A stretch of DNA of 64,000 nucleotides, from positions 19,475,913 to 19,539,912 of the forward strand of contig CM068547.1 in NCBI GenBank assembly GCA_035048495.1. Direction: 5' to 3'. Shown here piece by piece: positions 21,250 to 34,160 of the stretch. The first letter of the stretch is position 1. The number at the start of each line of letters is the position of its first letter. Under the pieces are notes generated by a model. The model was not told the DNA's origin. It made no database searches and was given only the letters and a program-made list of their open reading frames with translations. Made by a program: the position numbers and the translations under genes. Source of the stretch: Euptelea pleiosperma (lineage: Eukaryota; Streptophyta; Magnoliopsida; Ranunculales; Eupteleaceae).

Positions 21250-24200
21250 TGAAAGTAGGTTTTTTTTCGCGTCGTTGGTTACGGAAACCCTAACTTCAAC
21301 ACATTTTTAATTGATCCGAGACATTTAACCTGTAAAATGGGCAATTTTGCACAGTAGCTTGTGTCGGATGTCGATCCGCACTCGGGATTAGTCGGATTAG
21401 CACAAATAAGAACAAAAATTGACGGACCATCACAAGAAATAATAGATAAATACAAACTTCATCATTCATTAATCAAAATGTCCTTACAATATCTGAATAA
21501 AAATCAGCAATAATCGAAACTAGACTAAAAAGCATTCTAGAGAGAGAAGAATAAAAAGAGAATAGGTGGAGAGAAGATGAGAGGCGAGGCATTTTAGAGA
21601 GAAAAAGAAGAAATCTAGAGAGAGAAAGAGAGATAGAGAGAGAACATGCTAAAAACTAGAGAGAGAAACTAGTGTAGCGAGAGAAAGTGAGGTTTTAGAG
21701 AGAGAAACTAAAGAAAAGAGAGGAAAAAGGTGAAACTTACCAAACTTACCAAGAATCGCTTCAGCCAAGGATGATGGGGAAGCACACATGGTGCAATGGA
21801 GAGGAGTGGATGCACGCTGGTTTGGTGGTGCCGTGGAGGAGGAGGCGTGGATCAACAAAGCTGGAATCCCTCCCTTTTCACGTGGTGAGCCATGGTGAAC
21901 GGTTTAACAAATCGTGAAAGATGAAGAAGAAGAGAGGGGCTGCCGACGTTGCAAGGTGTAGGGACGCCTTGTAGATTGGAGGTTGCTGTAGAGCACAGTA
22001 CCAGCACCTGATGGAGAACGCGGAAGAGCACAGGTTGTTGGCCGGAGTATTCTTACCGGAGTTCGAGATGCAACTTGCAAGGCTGCAAGTTCAGACCGTT
22101 TTCACGGTGTTGCTATGCAGCAATGGTGCTGCTGCACGTTTGGGGGGGGGGGGCTGTTGTAGGCAACAACCAGGAAACGGATGAGGGCGTTGGAGAGGAG
22201 AACGGCTGGAGGAGGGCAATCCGGTGGTTGAGAAGGCGGTAGGGGGAGGAGAACAGATCTGCTCGTGATGTAGATCTGTTCCGTGTTGACCAGCAAGATG
22301 TGTGTGACGGGGGTGGAGTTCGACGAGAAAACCCCACAAAGTCGCTAACTAGAGGGGCGTGGAGCAGGTGCAAGCAATGATCGGAGTTGCAGCGGTTAAT
22401 GACGGCAACAGGTCGTGACAGCAAACCTGCAAAACAAAAAAGAAGAGAAGAAGGAAGAAGAATAAAGAAGAAAGAAGAAGAAGAAGAAGAAGGTAGAAAG
22501 AAGAAGAAGAAGAAGAAGAAGAAGAAGAAGAAGAAGAAGAGGAAGATGAGGCAGCGGTGATGCAAATGGTGGCTGTGGCGTGCTTGACGGACTGGTTCAG
22601 TCCGCCGGAGGAGGAGAAGATGATGAAGAACGATAAGAAGAGAGAAGAAAGAAAAGGAGAAGAGGAGAAGGAGAAGAGGAAGAAGCGAAGGAGAAGAAGA
22701 AGGATAGGAGGAGAGGGGGAGAAGGGGGAAGGATGTGCAGGCGGCCGGAGTTGCTGCCTGCAACTCCGGCGAGGAAAAAGATGAAGAAGATGAAGAAGAG
22801 GAGGAAGAGAATGAAGAAAGAAAAGGAGAAGAAGGAGAGGAGAAAAAACCCTTGAAAATGTTTTGGGGGAGGAGAGAAAAAGATAGGAGGGGGATTAGGG
22901 TTCCAAAGAACCCTTCTCCTTCCCCTTTTAAAGCTCCCTAGTTTCCATTAATGGAAATTAGGGAATTTTTCAAATAAAAAAATAAATTTTTTTTTTTTTT
23001 TTAAGTAAAACACTACTTTTCTTTGGGGAATTTCCCCATTTAGTAGACCCCCCATTTTTTAAAATTTAATTAAAATTATTTTGAAATTCACGGGGTCCAC
23101 TAACTGGTCGGACAGCGGGTCGATGATGATGGGCCCGGCTACTGGCCTTCATGGATTGATGATGTCCATCGTCTCACAAGATGATGTGACAAACAGTCCG
23201 ATGGCGATCGGATGGATGGTGACTCGATTGGGACCCAGATTGGTAGATCGACGGATCAAGAGAGATCCAACGGTCCGGTGGAAGATCCAATGGTCCGATT
23301 GAAGATCCAACGGTCAGAAAGCTAAGGGAGATGAGACAGAGCCAATGGGCAGGAGTTCTGGGGTTAGGTCAGTAGATTCGAGGACCGAGAGATGAAGAGA
23401 GAGAGAATAAGAAGAGATGAGAGAAAATATCAGAAAATAGAGATAAAAGTATTGGCAGAGGGTCTAGAACCCTGGTCTTCACTGTGACCATCCTCACGCT
23501 TCTCCAGTAGAGTAGACTATCATTCCTTGCTGACTCATGTGGCTTTAAACGTGATATTCGCTCAAAAGTGCTTATTTTAAGCAATTATCCTTTTAGCGTT
23601 ATTGCATTCTCCTACGTAAACTGCTCTAATTATCCACTTTTCTATGTAAGAGTCTATCTCATTGCGTAGAACACACTTTTCTGGACGAAATGGTATATTT
23701 GCATGCATTAAACACATTTTCGGAAGTCTAGATATGAAGTCATTCTGATAGAGTCTCATTACGCGCTTCTTCTGTCGCAGGAAACCCCGATGGGACGATT
23801 CTCGAGACTTGTGGGCCCAAATCGATCATGAAAGCCCATTATCAAAGCTTAAAGAGCCCACATGCTATGACTAGAAGATATGGGCCAAATATGGGCTGAA
23901 TAAGAGGACCAAAAAGCCGGCCCAAAGAACGAAGAGAGCAGGAGAGCCAATGACCAAGAGACGGACCAAAGCGTTTAAAGCCACATGAGTCAGCAAGGAA
24001 TGATAGTCGACTCTACTGATGAAGCGTGAGGATGGTCACAGTGAAGACCAGGGTTCCAGACCCTCCGCCAGTGCTTTTTTCCATTTTTTTGATACTTTTT
24101 CTCTCATCTCTTCTTATTCTCTCTCTCTCTTCATCTCTCGATCCTCGAATCTACTGACCTAACCCCAGAACTCCTACCCTTCTGCTCTATCTCATCTCCC

Positions 24201-26450
24201 TTTGCTTTCTGACCGTTGGATCTTCCATCGGACCGTTGGATCTTCAATCGGACCGTTGGATCTCTCTAGATCCGTCGATCTACCAATCTGGGTCCCAATC
24301 AAGTCACCATCCATCCGATCGCCATCAGAATGTCTGTCACATCATCTTGTGAGACGATGGACATCATCAGTCCATGTGGGCCAATAGCCGGGCCCATCAT
24401 CATTGACCCGCTGTCCGACCAGTTAGTGGACCCCGTGAATTTCAAAATAATTTTAATTAAAAAATGGGGGGTCCACTAATTGGGGAGATTCCCCATAGAA
24501 AAGTAGGTTTTTTTTATTTTCAAAAAATACCCTATTTCCATTAATGGAAATAGGGAGCTTTATAAGAGGAGGGAGAAGGGTTCGTTCGAACCCTAATCCC
24601 CCTCCAATCTCTTCTATTCTCTCCCCCTATCAATCCCGCACGGATCCCTTCACCCTTAGCCCCATTTTTTCCTTTTCTTCTCCACCTTCTTCTTTTCATC
24701 TTCCTCTTTTATTCTCGCCGGAGTTGCAGAACTCCGGCCATCTGCAACTCCATTTTTTCCCCCGTCTCTCCATCTCCTTTGCCCTAGGCTGATCACCAAC
24801 ACCTTTATAAAAGCCAACGGGGGGATCCCACATGATTGCAACTTCGGTTGCTGCCTACACCGTCTACCACCACCGTTTCACACCGCCTCCCACCGGACTA
24901 GTGCACCACCGTTCTCAGCCCTTGCCGCCATCACCATTCCAGCTCTAAATCGTTACCGCCCCTCCCTCTCTCCACACGTCCAAGGATCTCAAGAAGGCTA
25001 CTGCCCTCAAGACCTCTCCTTTCTTCCACGTTCTCCTCTCAAGAACCCTCAGTCGTTCCCTCCTCTTCTCCCCAAAGCAAAAAAAAAAAAAAACCAGAAA
25101 AAAAAAGAGAGAGGGAGAAAAGAAGGAGAGGAAGCCGTTAGACTTACCTCCATTGGACTGGTGTGCACCAACCACCGCCCCCACACTCTCTAACGTGCTG
25201 GAGTTGCAACCTGCAACTCCAGTCAGTTTTGCTCAAAAACCAGAAAAAAAAAAAAAAAAGAAAGAGAAAAAGAAAGGAAAGAGAGAAGAGAAGAGAAGAG
25301 AGGAGGAGAGGACTCCTACCTGCTGGAGTGCAAGCCCAGCTCGCCCTCCCCTTCCTCGTTGCTGCCTCTTGCAACGCCTCCACACAAACAGCATCTCCAT
25401 CCACCGCCTCTACCGCCCTACAGCCTGCACCACCGTTGATCCAACCTCCATTCACCAACAGCACAACCGTGCTTCACCATCACCACCATCCAGCCGCTCT
25501 CTCCTTTGGCCGATCCTAATCACTTAGGGTAAGTGGTCATGAGTTTTCTTTTTCTCTCTAGATCTCTCTAGTCTCTTCTCTCTCTCTAAAAATTCATACT
25601 CTCTCTCCTCTTATTCTCTTCCTCTCTCTAGTTCTTACGGCTTGATAGTTTAATCCTTTTAGTTCTTTTTATGTTTAGTTCGCAATTTTGATTGAGAATA
25701 TTGTAAGAAAGTTATTATTTCAATAAATTCTAGTATTACTTCATTGTGTTAGTTATTTTCTTTTTAATCTTATGGCAATTTCTCTCTCTAGAAATCACTA
25801 AGCATGTTTTAAATCCATCACCATTCTCACCTCTCCATGTTTTCTTGATAAAAATCCGTCATTGCATGTTCATGAGTCGCGCTAACTAACCCCGAGTGCG
25901 GATCGACATCCGACACGAGCCACTGTACAACCCTGTGATTTTTGCAGGATTTGAGTGAAAAAGAATCGGATAATTACAAATATTGTTGAGATCTAGGATT
26001 TCCGTAACCAACGACGCGGGAAAATCCTACTTTCAAAACGCTTTGGTCCATCTCTTGGTCATTGGCTCTCCTGCTCTCTTCGTTCTTTGGGCCGACTTTT
26101 TGGTCCTCTTATTCAGCCCATATTTGGCCCATATCTTCTAGTCATAGCATGTGGGCTCTTTAAGCTTTGATAATGGGCTTTCCTGATCGATGTGGGCTCG
26201 CAACTCTCGAGAATTATCCCATTGGGGTTTCCTGCGACAGAAGAAGCGCGTAATGAGACTTTATTAGAACGACTCAATGTCTAGACTTCCAAAAATGTGT
26301 TAATGCATGCAAATATACTATTTCGTCTAGAAAAGTGTGTTCTACGCAACAAAAGAGACTCTTACGTAGAAAAGTAGATAAATAGAACATTTTAACGTAG
26401 GAGAGCGTGAAAACGCTTAGAAGATAACAGTGGAAAATACGCACTTTTAA
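21250..26450 (-). repeat. 5' LTR of a gutted Athila-family element, interrupted by S2
   Basis: It begins TGAAAGTAGG next to the primer-binding site and, skipping S2 (23552-26035) and one AAACG, continues 26041-26450. The last ten bases (GCGAATATCA) are missing: it stops at CGCACTTTTAA and faces another LTR head to head. It holds a palindrome at 22744-22770, a (GAA)n tract near 22480-22545, and the palindrome CCTAGTTTCCATT / AATGGAAATTAGG near 22937-22963. The GAGAGAGA stretch at 21540-21730 is the U5 polypyrimidine region in reverse. Confidence 0.85.
23552..26035 (+). repeat. Solo LTR S2 (subfamily A), TSD AAACG
   Basis: TGATATTCGC...CCTACTTTCA is flanked by AAACG at 23547-23551 and 26036-26040, so the insertion point in the host LTR is exact. 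It contains the tRNA-like segment (about 24003-24090), the TATA-proximal palindrome (24531-24556), TTTATAAG near 24560, and the palindromes at 24717-24738 (GCAG loop) and 25198-25222 (arms CTGGAGTTGCA, with the matching change in both arms). Confidence 0.9.
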
Positions 26451-28511
26451 GTTGTGTAGAACACACTTTTCTGGACGAAATTGCATATTTACATGCATTA
26501 AACACATTTCTGGAAGTCTAGAGATGAAGACGTTATGATCAAGTCTCATTATGTGTTCTTCTCTTGCAGGAAACTCGATCGGGCTATTCTGGAGACTTGC
26601 AGGCTAAAATTGATCATGAAAGCCCATTATCAAAGCTTAAAGAGCCCACAAGCTATGACTAGAAGATATGGGCCAAATATGGGCTGAATGAGAGGACCAA
26701 AGAGTCGGCCCAAAGAACGAAGAGAGTAGGAGAGCCAATGACCAAGAGATGGACCAAAGCGTTTAAAGCCACATGAATCAACAAGGAATGATGGTCTACT
26801 CTACTGGAGAAGCATGAGGATGGTCACAGTGAAGACCAGGATTCCAGACCCTCTGCCAATACTTTTATCTTCATTTTTTAATATTTTCTCTCTCCTCCCC
26901 TTAATTTTCTCTCATGTCTCCTTATTATCCCTCTCTTCATCTCTCGGTCCTCGAATCTACTGACCTAACCCCAGAATTCCTGCCCGTTGGCTCTAGCCTA
27001 TCTCCTTAAGCTATCAGACCGTTGGATCTTCCATCGGACTGTTGGATCATCCATCAGACCGTCGGATCTCTCTAAATCCGTCAGCTTACCAATCTGAGTC
27101 CCAATCCAGTCACCATCCATCCAATCGTCAGCATATTGTCTGTCACATCATCTTTTGAGACGATGGACTTCATCAGTCCATGTGGGCCAGCAGCCAGCTG
27201 AAAGTAGGGTATTTCCGCGTCGTTGGTTACGGAAACCCTAATCTCAATAATATTTAGAATTTTAATCCGATTATCCTGCAAGATTTAAACAATTCTTTGC
27301 ATAGTGGGAAGTGTCGGATGTCGATCCGTACTCGGGTTTAGTTAACGCAATCAAGCACATAAAATGACGAATTTTTTTTGCTGAAAATTGGTGAAGAGAT
27401 GAGAATGGTGATTAAAAGTGATTTTAAAACATGATTGATTTTATTTTATTTCTTTAAAACTATTAATATTCTAAAATTTATGAAATAATCTAATGCAAGA
27501 AATAGAATGAAGAGCATTAAAGAAAATTCATTACTGTGAATCAAATAAACTTTATAGAATCCAAGCAACCCTTACAATGTTTTAAACAAAATATCAAACT
27601 AACACTGATAATAAAAAAGAAGAAAAATTGAGATTAAAAAAAAATAAAATTGATGAGATGGGAATTGGAAAAAAAAAAACTAAAATCCTAGAATGGAGAT
27701 TCAAGAACTTACCATGAGGGTCATGTACCCTTCAAAGAGAAGTGGGATCCAACGGTCAAGCTTGGTGCATGGCGATGTGGAGAGGATGGATCAACGGTGA
27801 TGATGAGACAGCAAGTTGTGGATGGATCTAGAACCAATGGAGGTGGTGGCTCGTTGTTGGTTCGAGATGGAGATGGAGTGGCGTTGATGGAGATGGGTTG
27901 CTGAACAGCCAACCCAAATAGGGAGACAATCTGTGCAGCAGGTGGTAACGGCTGCAAATGGTGGAGATCGCCGGTGAGGACGATCCAGTCCGGCGGCTGC
28001 AAGTGGGGCGGTAAGGATAGGAAGAGTTGCTGGCCGAACCAGCAACTATGGATCGAAGTGGACTGGGCGGTGGTTGCTAGAGCAGCAGCAAGGTCGTGCT
28101 GCGTGGAGGAGAGGTGGAAAAGTGGAAGAGAGAGGGGGGTGTTAGGTGGTTCTCCACCGGTTGGAGACGTGCAGTTTGCACGTTCTTGATGAGGGCGGAG
28201 GCGGACTGGTGCGTTTCAGCAAGAAGAGAGAACTTCTCTTTCAAGGAAACGTGGAGAAGGGGGCTGGGTTTGATCCCAACGTGGTGGAGGTCTACCACCG
28301 TCTGGAGTTGCAGGTGGGTGGCTCTTGATCGGCCGGAGTTGCAGCCTGCAACTCCGGTAACAACTTGTTGAAGAAGATGAAGAAGGTCGAGGAGAAGTGG
28401 GGGAAAACGGCCTAAAGAGAAGGGGAAAAGGGACAAGAGGTCTAGGGGGAGAGAATGGAAGAGATTGGAGGGGGATTAGGGTTCAAACGAACCCTTCTCC
28501 CTCCTCTTTTC

Positions 28512-28549
28512 TTGGGGAGATTCCCCATAGAAAAGTAGATTTTTACTTA

Positions 28550-28593
<44 letters not shown>

Positions 28594-28628
28594 GTAAAAA
28601 TCTACTTTTCTATGGGGAATCTCCCCAA
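28512..28628. repeat. Foldback around (TA)n replacing the TATA region of S3
   Basis: 38 bases at 28512-28549 are the exact reverse complement of 28591-28628, and A/T runs plus (TA)n lie between. In sister LTRs this position has the palindrome AATGGAAATAGGG and a TATA box; both are absent here. It looks like a local inverted duplication by template switching or repair. Confidence 0.85.
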
Positions 28629-28726
28629 TTAGTGGACCCCCCATTTTTTTGAAATTTAATTAAAATTCTTTGGAAATTCACGGGGTCCACTAACTGGTCG
28701 GACAGCGGGTCGATGATGATGGGTCC

Positions 28727-30112
28727 TGAAAGTAGGATTTTCCGCGTCGTTGGTTACGGAAATCCTAGATCTCAACAATATTTGTAATTATCCGATTCTT
28801 TTTCACTCAAATCCTGCAAAAATCACAGGGTTGTACAGTGGCTCGTGTCGGATGTCGATCCGCACTCGGGGTTAGTTTGCGTAATTCAACGACATGAAAT
28901 GACGGATTTTTATCAAGAAAACATGGAGAGGTGAGAATGGTGATGGATTTTAAAACATTCTTAGTGATTTTTAGAGAGAGAAATTACCACAAATAATCAA
29001 AAACACAAAAGTAAACTAACAAATGCAAAAATAATAATTTTATTCATCCTCAATGAGTCTTACAAAATCAAACTAAATTCAAAAATTAACCTAGAAAACC
29101 ATAAAAATTAGAGAGAGAAATGAGAAAATGTAGAGAGAGAAACATCGAAGAAGGCTATCCTAGAGAGAGAAAATATGGGGGAGAGAGAAAGTGGAGAGAT
29201 CTAGAGAGAGAAAAGGATGAGTTAGAGAGAGAAACTATGGTAAAAAATGTTTTACCTTCAACTTATTTGGAGAGATAAGATCTGCCCGGTGAGTGGTTCG
29301 GCCCGGGTGAAGGTCATGATGGTTGCACGTGTAGAGACCGGAGACGCTTGGAGAATGGTGGAGCAACTTGCTGGTTTGCAAGTTTTTAGAACAGATGTTG
29401 CAAAGGGACCCGAACCGTGGATGGAGAAGATGAAGATCGGTGGCTGGAGCAGCAAGATGGTGACGCTAATGGAGATGATGATGGCATTGGATGGCAGGCT
29501 GCAACGGTGGAGGAGGATCCAAAGGTCATGGATGACCAACCCCCAGCCCTTCTCTTCTCCTTTTTTTTTTTCCTGTTTTTCCTTTTTTTTTTTTTTTTTT
29601 TTTTTCTTTAAGAAAAGAGAAGGTGAAGACGGTCAAGGAGCCATTTGATGGCTAGAGGTTGCAGGCTGTGCAAGATTTCCAGCAAGTGTAATAGAAGACG
29701 GTGGAAGGGAATGAGATTGGAGAGAGATTTCAAACGTGGATGGAAGTGGATTGTTGGATCCAATGGGGGGCGATAATGAGAGAAGGAATGGACGGTGGTG
29801 GCTGTTTAGAGAACAGCCACCATGAAGGTAGGAGCAGGAGGTTGTGATTGGAGGAGACGGCTTGGGGATAGATGGGAGAGCGTGGAGAGGAGAAGCCGAC
29901 CGGAGTTGCAGGTCTGCAACTCCGGTGATGAAAGTTCACGCCGGTTGCAACGTGGTGCAGCCTTGCTGTTTTTGAGCAGCAAGGTGGGAGAGGAAGATTA
30001 GTGGCAGCACTGGAAGACCTCCTGCTGGCGCGTGGATGAAGAGCACAAGAGATGTGCAGTCGTTAATGGAGGTCGCCGGAGTTGCAACCTGCAACTCCGG
30101 TGATCTTGAAAA

Positions 30113-30149
<37 letters not shown>

Positions 30150-31796
30150 CTTTTTAAGAAATGGTGGAAAGTGAGGTCGGCTGAGAAGGAGGAGGAGGAA
30201 AGGGGCGGCTGAGGAAGAGGAGGAAGAAAGGGGCTGCTGGTTTTGATGGAGGGAATGAGGAGTTGAAGTTAGGGGCGGTGGTGCAGTCCGTGGAGGAGCG
30301 CTGGTGACAGCCCCTTGAAGCCTGCCAGTATGGACGTGGAGATGGTGGCTGAATGGTAACGGCTGCAAGTGCCAGTGGTTTCAGGTTCATGAGGGGGCAA
30401 CAACGGGAGTGGCAGGACGCAGCAACGGCTTCCTATCTTCTTCCTTTCTTCTTTTCCTTTCTTCCCTTTTTTTTTTTTTTTTTCTTTTTGGGTGAAAGAG
30501 ATAATGGGAGAGGAGAAGAGAAGACGTGGGCTAGATGAAGAGGAGGGCAGCTTTCCAAGGAAACGAGAGGGAATCCAAGAGAGCCAAAACGGCAATGGTT
30601 GTTGCCTTTTTATAGGAACCGTTAGGTTTCCTTCCATCTTTTTTTTGTAGGAATAATAGAAACCCCTGGTTTCTAAAACTTTCCCTCATTCTTTTGGTAG
30701 AATCGTGGGTTCCTAGATTAGAAACCCACGATTTCTAAAAGTTTACTTTCCACAAAAAGTTTTTCCAGCCTTTGTATAGAACTGTGGGTTCCTAACTTAG
30801 AAACCCATGGTTTCAAAAAAATGTAAATACCTCCACATTTTTAGAAAAAATTCCTTTCTTGAAAAAATATGCTTTGATTCTAAAATCTTTTCAAAATTTT
30901 CTCCTTTCCTTCTTTAGTAGCCATTTCCTATTAATGCTAGGGATGTGGGTCCTACTGAATGGTTGGGCCATGGGTAATGGGCCCGCACTTCATCTTGGCT
31001 TAGACCCATAAGATTGAACATGAAGTGATGAGGGCCATTGGATTTATGAGATGGTGAGGGGGATGGTTGGGGGACTGACTGAGTGATTGTATGGTAGAGA
31101 TGGACGTTGATGATCGAGTGATGGAAATTGGCCAAGGTAGGCCGTAGAATTAAGTGATTGAGGGAGGGGAGAGGATCGGATGATGTGGATTTGAGAGTAG
31201 AGAGAGAATGATGATTTGGAGAGAGAAATGAGAGAGGAGAGAGAAAATATTACAAAATAAAGAGAAAAAAAAAATGCTAGCAGAGGGTCATGAACCCTGG
31301 TCTTTGACTTGGTCTTCTGTATGCTTTACCAACTGAGCAAGTCCTCATCATATGTTAGTTGATAAGCTTTAATCTCCTTAGTCTCTCCTTTGAGGGCTTG
31401 TCTCTCCTTCTCTCTTAATCGTCTCTCGGGCTTTTCTGACTCTCTAGCTCTCCCAGCATTTGGCATGTATCTTCTTATCCTCAGCCTGTTGGTTATTGTG
31501 CTTTGGTCCTAGACTCTGACAGTCAGTTGTGGGCCCGCATTCTCGAGAGTTGTCCCATCGGGGTTTCCTGCGACAGAAGAAGCGCGTAATGAGACTTTAT
31601 CAGAACGGCTTAATATTTAGACTTCCGAAAATGTGTTTAATGCATGCAAATATACCATTTCGTCCAGAAAAGTGTGTTTTACGCAATGAGATAGACTCTT
31701 ACGTAGAAAAGTGGATAATTAGAGCAGTTTTACGTAGGAGGGTGCGATACGCTAACAGGATAAGTGCTTAAAATAAGCACTTTTGAGCGAATATCA
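28727..31796 (-). repeat. 3' LTR of E2 (subfamily B)
   Basis: It starts TGAAAGTAGG and ends GCGAATATCA. It contains palindromes at 29899-29926 and 30076-30100, long T and GGA/GAA tracts, a minus-strand CTATAAAAAGG near 30604-30614 as the TATA box, an inverted repeat just upstream of it (30701-30733, arms AATCGTGGGTT), and the tRNA-like segment at 31276-31346. The U3 and centre differ from subfamily A, while both ends are shared. Confidence 0.92.
31266..31346 (-). ncRNA. tRNA-like Pol III-type segment in the E2 3' LTR
   Basis: On the minus strand, TTGCTCAGTTGGTAAAGC reads as an A box with a D-arm stem, and AGGGTTCATGACCCT as a T arm with a B-box-like core; a run of ten T follows at once. The anticodon stem does not pair well, so this is not a functional tRNA. 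The same copy in the 5' LTR is at 45310-45390. Confidence 0.5.
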
Positions 31797-33330
31797 CAAC
31801 CCCCAACCAGCATATTGCCAATCCTTGGCAATTAGTGCGAAATAAATGAGCTTAAAAGGGCTCTGCACATGCTGCACACTTTTTCATATTAGCTCCGGGA
31901 AAACACCGTTCGTCAAATCATTGAATGGATGCAAAAACAGTTACATGCTAGCGAAGAGTTAGAAAGTATTTGCAAGACTACAGACTGATAATCATGACCC
32001 AGAATAGTCAGACTCTGCGTGTGTGTGTGCTCAACATTCTCATCATCCGACAGTAAAGATTTCTAGATCACCTCTAAGTTTTTATGCCTCGACCTCAAAT
32101 CTCACACGTTTAGCACTCAGAATAGAATCACACAAGAAGGGTTTTCTTCTTTTCTCTCAATTTATATGTGAGGAGATGTATTGATATATGAAAGCAAAGA
32201 TCTCACATATGTATTATTTGAAGGAAGGACATCTTTAACAGAAGAAGATCTCATGATTGGAATACCACTTCACTCGGGAACGTTAGATCAAACTCTATAG
32301 CTTCTCCTTCTCCAATCTCCACATTTTATGATCGTGCTATCCTAGAATCAAGTAGGACTTTCCTGGGTTGTAATGAGGCTTAGGTCAGGTGTAGAAAAAT
32401 AAAGGTATACAGGATTTCAAAGATCTTGAGAGGATATTGCCATTTTCTTGAATTTTTCCTGCGACGTAACACCATTATCTGGTTCTTTTTTTTTGTATTT
32501 TTCTCTTTTTCTTGATATTTCTGAGACTGCTCAATTTCTTTTCAGCTCTTCTTCATACTTTCTTTCTATATTTTGTTTTTGGCTTGAACCACTTTCTTTT
32601 CCTTTTGATTCTTCTTCTTTACTTTTCTTTTCACGGTACACCCACATCAGTTATTCTATTGTCCATCTCAAAATAAGGGTAGCCAGTCATGTTTCGTAGC
32701 TAGACTGGATTTTAGGTTGATGGGTTTACAAAAAAAAAGGCTTTTATAGAATGGCTCAAGGGGTTTCTAGTGAAGTATAATTCAGGTGAGTAAAAAGGCT
32801 GAATGGTTCAGAAAAATGGCCTAAATCATTTTCTAAGGTTTGCACTATCATGTATACTGTCTTGACTAGATACAGAGAAGGTTCTGTCGTAGTAATCCAA
32901 TTTTTGATGTCGTTCCGAGTTTTATGATCGAAGCAAAAGATAATGAGATCTCTCAACGAATATTGCGGGCATGAAGAACAGTGAGTCATCTTGTGACTCA
33001 GGATTAATGTATAACTCTCTGAACGATTAAAGGCTCGAAAGCTCACTGGGTTAGGTCTCCACAATTATTCTCACAGGATCTCCAGAATTTCTAAACTTAG
33101 GGTGACTCTGATATTGATAGTGTACAATTGTGCCAAATCTGAGTTTTTCTGAGTTTTCAAACCTGCTGTAGTCATGCTTGAATTGACTCAACGCTAACTT
33201 TAAACAAAAATTGACATCCTCAATACTGACTTAACGGAGGTTTTTAGCTAATCAAAGTCAGGGTATTTGACACATTTTTGAAATTCTAGAAAACTTTTTG
33301 GAGAACATCAGAAATCACCCCAAAAACAAG

Positions 33331-33364
<34 letters not shown>

Positions 33365-33722
33365 CAAAATGAAGACATGAGTTTTGGTAAATACCCCACC
33401 CCCAACCAAAATACAGCACCGTCCTCGGTGCTCATGACCGGGACATAAAATGATGAAAAATCGGTGATGATGATGCAAAGGTTCAGGGAAGATGTTACCA
33501 AGTCGGTAGAAACTCGACAGTGTGTGATACCTGATGATCGGAAGAATGAATGTACCTGCATTTTTAAAGATATAACAATAATAACAAATGCATGAGACTC
33601 ATGTACTCTAGGAATACCGGAATTGCCTTTCCGAAAGCGCTAAGTTTTACGTCTTTAGCCAGACACAACGGGGGTGACAGGCACCCCCAACCAAGTTGGA
33701 GCATAGGAGACTGAGTGGATCA
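31797..33722 (-). other. 3' untranslated region of E2 with polypurine tract
   Basis: The minus-strand GGTTGGGGGTTG (31797-31808) next to the LTR is the polypurine tract. The same motif (plus strand ACCCCCAACCA) recurs at 33398-33408 and 33683-33693, the latter close to the end of pol. The region is about 97% identical, by eye, to 58563-60450 of E3. Frames here are short, with no envelope-like signal peptide plus transmembrane pattern. Confidence 0.75.
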
Positions 33723-34155
33723 TCAGTCGACATAGAAAGGATCGATGAGATCGATCTCAAAAGTCTGAATGAATAATACGTCAAGTTCATGGAACTGTTT
33801 AAGACGCTGGCCATTTACCTGAAAAGAGGAGTGATCCTTGGGATCCTCAATAGTGATTGCCCCGAAGGGTGTGACTGCTGTGACCGTATAAGGATCGGTC
33901 CACCTAGATTTCAGTTTTCCAGGGAAGAGATGAAGACGAGAATTATAAAGAAGGACCTTTTGTCCTGGATGGAACTCTTTCCTGAGGATGCTCTTGTCAT
34001 GTATCCACTTCATTTTGGCTTTGTAATTCTTGGATAAGTTGTAGGCATCATTTCTGAGTTCTTCTAACTCATTCATTTGGAGTTTTCGCTCTTCCCCTGC
34101 AGAGTCGAGGTCGAAGTTGAGCTTCTTAATGGCCCACAGAGCACGATGTTCAATC
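33723..34155 (-). CDS. Integrase C-terminal part of the E2 polyprotein (cut off by S4)
   Basis: This is the in-frame continuation of the frame that ends at 37112. With S4 and one TCTAC removed, the codon split by the insertion is completed and 143 more codons follow, to a TGA at 33723-33725. It contains RALWAIKKLNFDL, KMKWIHDKSILRKEFHPGQK, then LKSRWTDPYTVTAVTPFGAI and FQVNGQRLKQF, the usual Athila integrase tail. It has no start of its own and cannot act alone. Confidence 0.85.
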
Positions 34156-34160
34156 TCTAC

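Noticed and set aside
31276..31346. Functional tRNA gene
   Set aside because: A and B boxes are present but the anticodon stem does not pair and the copy is repeated in LTRs; kept as a tRNA-like segment only.
31797..33722. Envelope-like gene downstream of E2 pol, as in some Athila elements
   Set aside because: No frame longer than about 100 codons and no signal peptide plus transmembrane pattern on the minus strand.
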